A stretch of DNA of 5,693 nt, taken from NCBI GenBank assembly GCA_947497195.1, contig CANMGM010000167.1, positions 1-5,693 of the forward strand, written 5' to 3'. This document shows positions 1-5,693 of this stretch, in pieces (the first letter of the stretch is position 1; each line of letters opens with the position of its first letter). The notes below the pieces were generated by a model. It was not told the DNA's origin. It worked only from the letters and a program-made list of their open reading frames with translations, and did not search any database. The position numbers were made by a program, and so were the translations under genes. This DNA comes from Bacteroidota bacterium (GTDB taxonomy: Bacteria; Bacteroidota; Bacteroidia; M30B66).

Positions 1-791
1 ATTTGTGGACCAGTTGCCGTTTGCACCTCAATTTCGAGATTTAGTTCAAAAGAAATATCGCCCAATGTAGTAAGCTGCGCAAGCAATACGTGATTTTGGA
101 GTGTATCAACGCCTTTAGTTCCCGAATTAAATACAGCAGCATTTCGGCTTTCGAAAATATTGCCCGGAATTATTGATCCGAAAATAGTAGAATCGGTTTG
201 GTCAATGATGCTAAGAATACCAAGTGAATTCACATTCTCCGGAATTAAAGGAAGCGTATCGTTTCCATCGGCCTGCGTTAGGGGAATTCCTGCAAGAGGA
301 TCTGCATTATTAAGAAGCCCTTCGGGTATTTCGGCGCTGCCTCCATCATGAATACCCCCTCCGGCAATGAACGATCCATCGGTGTCGTTCACCTTAAGAA
401 GGCCTCCTTGCATGTTTGCAGATTTCGTAGTTTGGCCCAGCGTAAGCCAAGTGTCGAGTGCAACCGTATTTTCGTCGAGACGCGTTTTCGAAAAATCGAA
501 ACCAAAGGACTGACCATCTTCTTTATTATTGAAAAAATTGGCCGTACTCTCAAAACGGATGGGATGGTTGGCATCGCCATACAAACGACGCAGCTTGGCA
601 TCGGGTGCTAAATCGGCATATATGCGGTATGTTTTGCTTCCGGCCGCCAAACCACCGCCGATGGTATCGGTAGCATCAATACTATCAGAAACATAGTAAA
701 GTTCCAATACAATATTCTCGAGTTGAGCATGCGCTTTCCCCAGAAATAAACTTAGCCAAAGGGTAAATAGGAGAAGGATTTTCGTTTTCAT
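1..791 (-). CDS. Secreted protein, paralogue of the 3884-4981 gene product (3' end outside window)
   Basis: The gene starts at the ATG at 789-791 and stays open for 263 codons to the left edge, so its C-terminus is missing. It opens with a signal peptide: basic MKTK, a hydrophobic stretch rich in Leu and Phe, then probable cleavage after AHA. No cysteine follows, so it is not a lipoprotein. The mature part begins QLENIVLELYYVSD and shares ordered blocks with the gene at 3884-4981: LENI, YYVSD, RIY.D, NFFNN, ENTVALDTWL, GIPLTQADG and HVLLAQLTTLG followed by FELN. The two are therefore paralogues. It has a longer Gly/Asp-rich middle (about residues 130-165) with the Ca-loop-like NDTDGS. A T9SS sorting domain is expected by analogy but would lie outside the window. 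The TonB-dependent receptor gene ends only 11 bases upstream, which suggests one transcript. An in-frame ATG at 798-800 would add MLT; I prefer 791 because MKTK is the usual kind of signal-peptide start. The function is unknown. Confidence 0.85.
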   Translation of the reverse strand, partial: MKTKILLLFTLWLSLFLGKAHAQLENIVLELYYVSDSIDATDTIGGGLAAGSKTYRIYADLAPDAKLRRLYGDANHPIRFESTANFFNNKEDGQSFGFDFSKTRLDENTVALDTWLTLGQTTKSANMQGGLLKVNDTDGSFIAGGGIHDGGSAEIPEGLLNNADPLAGIPLTQADGNDTLPLIPENVNSLGILSIIDQTDSTIFGSIIPGNIFESRNAAVFNSGTKGVDTLQNHVLLAQLTTLGDISFELNLEIEVQTATGPQ

Positions 792-802
792 GGTTAACAT
801 GC

Positions 803-3800
803 TTAGAGGCGATATTGAATTCCAAACTGGTAGAAGGTTCCATAGCGGAAACTATCGAAATCGATGCGGGTGCCGTCGGTAAAATTGTAAGTACGGCGAA
901 CTGCTGTATTGAGTATATCGCGCACAGTTAAAGAAACTAGCCAGTGTTTACCAAGATTCTTGCTCAGTTTGATGTCGATCATATCGCGCGGCACTTCGTA
1001 CACATCCGGAATACCCAAACCGTTGGTAATTACGAGTCGTTTGCCCTGACGGTTGTAGCTTACCGTAGCGGTAAGGCCAAGCGTGTCGGAGGAGTAAGAC
1101 AAAATACCGTTCAATACGTAAGGAGCCTGACCAAACATGGGGCGGCTCACTTCTTCAATAGGCAGATAGGTTTTAACACCGTTATCGAGCTGCATGATGG
1201 TTTGCGTGAACTCGGTGAGCGAAGATGTTAAGGTAATGTTGGAGCGGAATTCAAGGTTCTTAATGATTTTCTTGCGGCCTTCAATTTCGATACCCGATGC
1301 ACGTGATTTATCTACATTCTGCCAGCTGTAACCAAAGCTAGAATTGGTAAGCTCGATATGATTTCTGAAGTCTTTGTGAAATAAGCTGATGGAAACATTG
1401 TCGCCCGACTTGAAATAATTCTCCAAACGGATGTCGTAATTGCGGATGTTCACCTGTTTCAAATCAGAACGGCCAAACACCGGCACACGCAATTCGTAGT
1501 CGAACACGATAATTTCTGAAAGCTCACGCAAACTTGGGCGTGCAACCGATTCCGAATAATTTACACGAAGGTTGATCGGTGCTACCTCGTCGTCGCGTAG
1601 TTTGTAAATAACGTTTACACTGGGTAGGTAGCTGGTTTCGTTAAGCGAACCTGGATTGGGTGCCAAGGCAATAATGCCTTCTGCGAAAAATCGGCGACCG
1701 TCGTTTGCAGCATAACCTAAGGAATCATAGAGACGCACATCGGTGTAAAGATTTGCTTGTTCAACCCTTAGTCCGCCAGTAACGCGTAATTGTGGATTGA
1801 AGTTATAATCTACCATCGCAAATGCGGCTTTAATTGTGCTGCTACCAATGCTGCTATTTCCGGGATTTGGATCTTGTTCATAAAATGACTTGATAATTCC
1901 CTCATCGTTAAAACTGAAATTATCGAGATTAAAGAAGTCTGCAATGTTGTTGTCCTTGATGATGTACTTACCGGGCTGGGTAAATTTCAGCAAGTAGTTG
2001 TATTGATCGTAATTGCGTTCCATTTGCTGATACGCTCCACCAAAACGCACTTTACGAATTAATCCCGGACGCTGCTTGGCCACCGGTAATTCGAAAGCCA
2101 CTTTCGTATCGAGCAGGTCTTCGGTGAGGTAGCGGTAAAAGCGGTTGGTACGCGATGCTGTTTGGTCGATTTCGAGCGAATCATCGATATTCAAAAAGTA
2201 GTTAAAGCTTTTAAAGTCGGGAGCGGTACTGCTTCCGTCGGTATAAGAGCCATTAAATTCTGCTTTGAGCTTAATTTTAGGAAAGTAATGGTCTGTTTTA
2301 GCCTGATAGATCAGCTGCTTGCGCTGCTCGTAAAAATGCGTCTGCGTGTAAATTACCTGCGTGGTAAATGAATCGTCGATTTCGGCATCGTTACGGATGT
2401 TGTTTTCGCCATTGAAATTAGGCATAAACATTAAGGCTATCGAATGGTTGGGGGATGGCTTGTAGGCCAAATTTATCAATGTGCTCCAGCCGTTTGTTTC
2501 GCGCGAAGCATGCTGCTGAATGTCGTTTACTTTAAACACAATTTGGTCGTTGTTGATGGCCGCACGCTGCGCAATGGCGTTGGGATCGTTCCGCATCGAA
2601 CTGTTATAGCGGTAACCAATAAAAAAGCCGAGTGGCTTGCCAAACAGCTGAAGCTGGTTTCCAACGCTAAAACTTTGTGTAAAATTAACAGGTCCCTTGC
2701 GGGTTTTATTCACCCAATTGTTAGCGAAACGTGGTCCTGTCTGAGCAGCACCGGCATTAAGCACTTTATAGGCATCCTGCTTATACGTGCCGTTGTTGTA
2801 GGCGTCGCGGGCAGCATTTACCGCTTCGGCATTGTAAAAATTAGCCCTGTCGAGCAAACCGAGTTGCACGAGTGCCAACTTAGTATAGGATTCGTTCCAA
2901 CTTGAATTTTCATTTACACCGAGTGAGTTGAAGTATTCGTCCAAACCAAGAGCGGCATATTCTTGATAGGGCGTAATGTTGGCCACAAACGGAATAAAGG
3001 TTGAATGATCCAAATCGCGCAGACTATTATCGTATCCAAGCCAATCGGTTTTGCTGCGCTCGGTGGTAAGCATGTCAACACCTGTCGACTGCGGATTGTA
3101 GGTTACCGTATTTTCAAAGGTTACTGAAAGCTCTTCGGGGTAATCTTTGGTTTCGACCGAAAGGTAAGCTCCTGCCCAATCGCCGGGTAAATCGGGCGAT
3201 GCTGTTTTGGTAATAACAATGTTATCTACCAAGCTGGCGGGGAATAAATCGAGCTTGATGTTGTTTGTAAACGGGTCGAGCGTTGGAATGCGCATTCCGT
3301 TGATATTGGTTTTCAAATAACGGTCGCCAATACCGCGCACCGTAATGAACGAACCATTGGTCGAAACCCCACTTACACGCGCAACTGCTGCCGTTACGTT
3401 ATTGTCGCCTGTTTTTTTCATGGTTTCAGACGAAATGTAATCGATGGAGGTGCTCGATTTTTTCTTGATGTTCTCGAGGTAGTAATCTTTATTCTTAACT
3501 GCCGTGGTGGTAATTTCAACTTGACCAATCACATTGTCTTTCGGCTTCAGCGTAAAACTTTTCACCAAAACCTGTCCATCCTTCAATTGGATTTTCTCTT
3601 CAATGTTTGTGTAACTAACAAACGTAATGGTGAGGGTATGAGGCAAATTATCCTTTACATTCAAGGAGAAATTCCCATCTAAATCGGTAATCGTCCCGAC
3701 TGTTTTATTGTCTTGTAAAAAAACTGCCGCACCAATTACGGTTTCGCCGTTTTCATCGGTTATTTTTCCACGCACGATACCCTGTGCTCCCAATTCATTA

Positions 3801-3850
3801 AGGAGCAATAATAGAATACCTGCACTCCAAAATCTGAGTGATTTTATCAT
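803..3850 (-). CDS. TonB-dependent outer-membrane receptor with N-terminal carboxypeptidase-regulatory-like domain
   Basis: This 1015-residue protein should be an outer-membrane beta-barrel that imports an unknown ligand using TonB/ExbBD energy. A signal peptide (residues 1-22, cleavage near GAQ) precedes a carboxypeptidase-regulatory-like domain at about 25-103 (VRGKITDENGETVIGAAV, then TDLDGNFSL). The plug follows at about 125-240, with VRGIGDRY at 171-178, NGMRIP at 184-189 and then LDLFPASLVDNI and DLPGDWAG. The rest is barrel, including SVARPSLREL near 766-775, GIEIEG near 853-858, RDILNT near 976, and a strand-like C-terminus TFYQFGIQYRL. Length and domain order suit Bacteroidota receptors of this class. 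The reading frame is intact. I chose the ATG at 3848-3850 over the in-frame TTG at 3857-3859 because it places the signal peptide normally. No Shine-Dalgarno is seen. It sits between two paralogous secreted-protein genes, 33 bases after one and 11 before the other. The substrate cannot be read from the sequence; no SusD-like partner is present in the window. Confidence 0.95.
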   Translation of the reverse strand: MIKSLRFWSAGILLLLLNELGAQGIVRGKITDENGETVIGAAVFLQDNKTVGTITDLDGNFSLNVKDNLPHTLTITFVSYTNIEEKIQLKDGQVLVKSFTLKPKDNVIGQVEITTTAVKNKDYYLENIKKKSSTSIDYISSETMKKTGDNNVTAAVARVSGVSTNGSFITVRGIGDRYLKTNINGMRIPTLDPFTNNIKLDLFPASLVDNIVITKTASPDLPGDWAGAYLSVETKDYPEELSVTFENTVTYNPQSTGVDMLTTERSKTDWLGYDNSLRDLDHSTFIPFVANITPYQEYAALGLDEYFNSLGVNENSSWNESYTKLALVQLGLLDRANFYNAEAVNAARDAYNNGTYKQDAYKVLNAGAAQTGPRFANNWVNKTRKGPVNFTQSFSVGNQLQLFGKPLGFFIGYRYNSSMRNDPNAIAQRAAINNDQIVFKVNDIQQHASRETNGWSTLINLAYKPSPNHSIALMFMPNFNGENNIRNDAEIDDSFTTQVIYTQTHFYEQRKQLIYQAKTDHYFPKIKLKAEFNGSYTDGSSTAPDFKSFNYFLNIDDSLEIDQTASRTNRFYRYLTEDLLDTKVAFELPVAKQRPGLIRKVRFGGAYQQMERNYDQYNYLLKFTQPGKYIIKDNNIADFFNLDNFSFNDEGIIKSFYEQDPNPGNSSIGSSTIKAAFAMVDYNFNPQLRVTGGLRVEQANLYTDVRLYDSLGYAANDGRRFFAEGIIALAPNPGSLNETSYLPSVNVIYKLRDDEVAPINLRVNYSESVARPSLRELSEIIVFDYELRVPVFGRSDLKQVNIRNYDIRLENYFKSGDNVSISLFHKDFRNHIELTNSSFGYSWQNVDKSRASGIEIEGRKKIIKNLEFRSNITLTSSLTEFTQTIMQLDNGVKTYLPIEEVSRPMFGQAPYVLNGILSYSSDTLGLTATVSYNRQGKRLVITNGLGIPDVYEVPRDMIDIKLSKNLGKHWLVSLTVRDILNTAVRRTYNFTDGTRIDFDSFRYGTFYQFGIQYRL

Positions 3851-3883
3851 GTTGGTCAAAAGTGTGATGTGAAAAACTGCGGA

Positions 3884-4981
3884 TTAGTGCTTGATGAAAC
3901 GCTGCGTTTGGCGCTTTCCATCGGCGATGCACTCGAGTACGTATTGCCCTTTGGCAAGGTCTGAAACATCAATCGTTGTAAGCGATTGACCGCTAACTAC
4001 TGTTTGCGACCAAACGCGCTCGCCACGCATAGTGTAGATCGAATAACGACCTAATTTCCCGGCTTTAAATTCGGCATTGATATTTAGTACATCAGCCACC
4101 GGATTTGGATAAATGTTCAATACCTCAACCTGATTGGTTTGTTCGCCGATACTAGTTACTAAATCGGAGTTGTAGGTTAAAGCGGGGAATAGGATTTCTG
4201 CCGCTACCGGATTTGAAGCTACGTAACGTTCAATAGCACCTTCGGGAGATCGAAGCTGAACGTTTAATTCAAATGTTAGTGTTCCGTCGGTTGTAATTTG
4301 AGCAATCAATACTTGATTGGTTTCTGGGTTTGGCCCACTTGCACCTGTTAATGCCGACCAAGCGCCATCGAACGTTGAAAAAACCGGACCGGCAGATTCA
4401 GCATCAAAAAATTGAGCGGCCTGACCCTCAACACCACCGACAAAAGTAACATTTACAGGCGTTAATCCCGTCACCTGCAAAAGTCCATCTTGCTCTGTCA
4501 GTGGAATGCCCACAGCAGCTGCATTATTTTGTAATACGCCGTCGTTATTTGTGTTTGTGGCCACACCATCGTCGGCCGTTTTTAAAACTCCGAAATTTCC
4601 TGCGCAAGCTGCACCAACAGAAAGCCAAGTATCGAGCATTACAGTATTGCCTCTTGCTTGCGTTTTAGTGTAAGTCGGGCTTGTTGCACCTCTGTCGATA
4701 TTGTTGAAAAATTGTGTTGTTGTAGCAAAACGTAATTCGTGTCCTGGCGAATCTCCACTTGGAGGCACACCATATGCAGCTTGAAAAACATATCCCGGTA
4801 ACATATCCACATAAATTCTGCGCGTAACTGAACCTACCGGAAGCGTGCCTCCATCAGCATCTACGCTTGCATCGTTGGCATCAGATACATAATAGGTTTC
4901 AACGATAATGTTCTCAAGTCCTTGAGCGCCAAGTGTGAATGAGCCGAAGATTAAGGCTGCGAAGAGTAAAGATTTTTTCAT
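3884..4981 (-). CDS. Secreted protein with C-terminal T9SS type A sorting domain
   Basis: This complete 365-residue protein is probably the first gene of the minus-strand cluster. The signal peptide MKKSLLFAALIFGSFTLGAQ is followed directly by GLENIIVETYYVSD, with no lipobox cysteine. The main domain (about 21-270) is rich in Gly, Thr and Asp, looks beta-rich, and has blocks shared with the gene at the left edge: RIYVDMLPGY, FFNN, NTVMLDTWLSVG, GIPLTEQDG and VLIAQITTDG, then FELN. The C-terminal 79 residues (287-365) form a T9SS type A sorting domain: YPNP at 291-294, DVLNIN, YSIYTMRGERVW, IDVSDLAKGQYVL and a basic tail ending QRFIKH. In known systems this domain directs passage through the T9SS outer-membrane channel and is then cleaved, leaving the cargo at the surface or released. 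A role as a ligand-binding or surface partner of the receptor gene 33 bases downstream is inference from position. No catalytic motif is recognised. Confidence 0.93.
   Translation of the reverse strand: MKKSLLFAALIFGSFTLGAQGLENIIVETYYVSDANDASVDADGGTLPVGSVTRRIYVDMLPGYVFQAAYGVPPSGDSPGHELRFATTTQFFNNIDRGATSPTYTKTQARGNTVMLDTWLSVGAACAGNFGVLKTADDGVATNTNNDGVLQNNAAAVGIPLTEQDGLLQVTGLTPVNVTFVGGVEGQAAQFFDAESAGPVFSTFDGAWSALTGASGPNPETNQVLIAQITTDGTLTFELNVQLRSPEGAIERYVASNPVAAEILFPALTYNSDLVTSIGEQTNQVEVLNIYPNPVADVLNINAEFKAGKLGRYSIYTMRGERVWSQTVVSGQSLTTIDVSDLAKGQYVLECIADGKRQTQRFIKH
4022..4123 (-). other. Core of the T9SS sorting domain within the secreted protein
   Basis: This part of the gene at 3884-4981 encodes the start of the sorting domain, from just before YPNP (residues 291-294) through DVLNIN to YSIYTMRGERV. 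The rest of the domain, with the LAKGQYVL block and the basic QRFIKH end, continues to the stop codon. The arrangement of YPNP, a beta-rich middle, a Gly-Tyr-Val/Leu strand and a Lys/Arg-rich tail is the standard type A pattern. It marks the host as a bacterium with a type IX secretion system. Confidence 0.85.
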
Positions 4982-5272
4982 GAAGTGGATGTTACGTGAA
5001 TTGATTAAACAGCCGTAAAAGTCAGCTTTTGAAAAAAAATTATTCTTTGCTCAACGTTAATCTTGGGTTAAATCGCTTTATTGAAAGGATGCACATTGAA
5101 ATTCGCCTGAATAGCTATAATTAACAAGCAATATGAGTATTCTAAGCAAGTAACCTGCTCGTGCTTATATATTATCCAATTGTTACAGAATTGTTTTGGG
5201 AACGTTTTCCGGTGGTAGTTTTACAGACTTAGAAATGTGAAATTCTACATATTCATATACACAGCCTCAAAC

Positions 5273-5307
5273 CTTTGGGCTGCAGGCTGAGGGCATAAGA
5301 GCCAAAG
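5273..5307. repeat. Imperfect inverted repeat in the intergenic region
   Basis: CTTTGGGCT at 5273-5281 can pair with AGCCAAAG at 5300-5307, leaving one bulged G and an 18-base loop. No T-run follows on either strand, so it does not look like an intrinsic terminator. It could be a weak RNA hairpin or chance. Confidence 0.3.
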
Positions 5308-5394
5308 CTCATCTAACATCTCAGAAAAGATAAGGGACTGCAGTGTGTGGTAATGCGACAGAATGAATGTGCATTTTAATCATTGCTCATCTAA
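5307..5394. repeat. 10-base direct repeat GCTCATCTAA, two copies
   Basis: GCTCATCTAA occurs exactly at 5307-5316 and again at 5385-5394, start points 78 bases apart. A rough chance estimate for any 10-base repeat in about 600 bases is around one in six, so this is only mildly notable. It might be a pair of regulator sites or chance. Confidence 0.3.
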
Positions 5395-5432
5395 ATTTTA
5401 GACGTTCTCGAAGATTATATATTCTTGGCGTT

Positions 5433-5461
5433 TTTTCTTGTTTCCACTTTTTACAAGAAAA
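5433..5461. repeat. Perfect 9-base inverted repeat, AT-rich
   Basis: TTTTCTTGT at 5433-5441 is perfectly complementary to ACAAGAAAA at 5453-5461, with an 11-base loop. The stem is AT-rich and weak, and no distinct T-tract follows it on either strand. It lies about 135 bases before the plus-strand gene at 5597 and could be an operator-like site or a leader hairpin. Confidence 0.35.
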
Positions 5462-5596
5462 TTGTATTTCAGAGCTATCGAATCAAATTCGTTTTTCTAT
5501 TTTTATGACTGCTTGTCATTACTATGACTCCATAACAGCGCATAGTTGGCAGAATCATATTTTACCTTCAGTTAAAGTTAGACGAATTTACAAAAT

Positions 5597-5693
5597 ATGA
5601 AATTACCCAAATACCCATTGGCCGCAAGTGACAAATTGTTGACCTTTGAGTTTGTAAGCGAAGGCAAGAATGGGTTAATTCATAAACTTGTAC
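5597..5693 (+). CDS. DUF6934-like protein, 5' end only
   Basis: An open frame starts at the ATG at 5597-5599 and runs to the right edge, giving 32 codons that begin MKLPKYPLAASDKLLTFEF and continue VSEGKNGLIHKLV. An in-frame TAG at 5579-5581 lies just upstream and no other ATG comes between, so this start is well fixed. The pattern of a YPL-type start, ASDK, then FEFVSEG.kG.I.K resembles, from memory, the N-terminus of DUF6934, a Bacteroidota family of roughly 150 residues with no known function. There is no signal peptide, so the product is probably cytoplasmic. No Shine-Dalgarno is seen. It is transcribed away from the receptor cluster and probably unrelated to it. The family call rests on a short stretch. 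Confidence 0.65.
   Translation, partial: MKLPKYPLAASDKLLTFEFVSEGKNGLIHKLV

Larger units (their letters stand above)
4982..5596. other. AT-rich divergent intergenic region without a convincing gene
   Basis: These 615 bases separate the minus-strand cluster from the plus-strand gene at the right edge, so promoters for both should lie here. I looked for the Bacteroidota -7/-33 pattern (TAnnTTTG with an upstream TTG) and found no good pair on either strand. TATTTTTA at 5499-5506 (plus) and TAATTTTT just upstream of the 3884-4981 gene (minus) are partial -7 matches without a properly spaced -33 box. The stretch holds a 10-base direct repeat and a few small inverted repeats. An open frame at 5367-5600 (plus) does not look coding. 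No tRNA, small-RNA signature or mobile-element end was recognised. Confidence 0.6.

Noticed and set aside
160..611. Short open frames on both strands at the left end
   Set aside because: They overlap the left-edge secreted protein gene in other frames. That gene has a signal peptide and aligns with its paralogue along its length, so these are shadows.
944..1231. Plus-strand open frame of 95 codons
   Set aside because: It lies antisense to the C-terminal barrel of the receptor and has no supporting motif.
2444..2905. Plus-strand open frame of 153 codons
   Set aside because: It is antisense to the receptor gene, whose reading frame shows clear barrel motifs. The product has no recognisable domain, so it is a shadow frame.
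3851..3859. TTG start for the receptor gene, adding three residues
   Set aside because: The ATG nine bases downstream gives a normal signal peptide start (MIKSLRF), and TTG starts are less common.
803..4981. Classical SusC/SusD glycan-uptake locus
   Set aside because: The receptor's plug pattern is not the one I associate with SusC. Neither secreted neighbour has a lipobox or SusD-like features, and no glycoside hydrolase is present.
5273..5307. Intrinsic terminator
   Set aside because: The stem is bulged and no T-run follows on either strand. It also sits far from any gene end in the window.
5367..5600. Plus-strand open frame of 77 codons as a gene
   Set aside because: Its composition is unlike the neighbouring proteins, it has no motif or ribosome-binding signal, and it lies in an AT-rich intergenic stretch. 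Only the ATGA overlap with the next gene speaks for it.

Overview
The window looks like a piece of a Bacteroidota chromosome. Three things point there: a secreted protein ending in a type A sorting domain of the type IX secretion system (T9SS), a TonB-dependent receptor opening with a carboxypeptidase-regulatory-like domain, and starts without a clear Shine-Dalgarno sequence. It contains four genes. Two are complete, and two run off the window edges.

About 87% of the window is a compact minus-strand cluster that reads from right to left. First comes a 365-residue T9SS-exported protein (3884-4981), then a 1015-residue TonB-dependent outer-membrane receptor (803-3850), then a second secreted protein (left edge to 791). 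The gaps are 33 and 11 bases with no visible terminator, so the three are probably one transcript. The outer two genes are clearly paralogous in their large extracellular domain, so the locus is built as secreted protein, receptor, secreted paralogue. This recalls the pairing of a SusC-type receptor with a surface binding partner. However, neither partner resembles SusD and neither has a lipoprotein cysteine. I do not recognise a function for the secreted family.

To the right lies a 615-base AT-rich stretch (4982-5596) with no convincing gene. It separates the minus-strand cluster from a plus-strand gene and should hold divergent promoters. I see only weak repeats and small inverted repeats in it, and no good match to the Bacteroidota promoter consensus.

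At the right edge (5597-5693) a plus-strand gene begins. Its first 32 residues resemble the start of the uncharacterised Bacteroidota family DUF6934.

The best candidate for something undescribed is the receptor flanked by two paralogous secreted proteins. No CRISPR array, tRNA, rRNA, insertion sequence or integron site was found.
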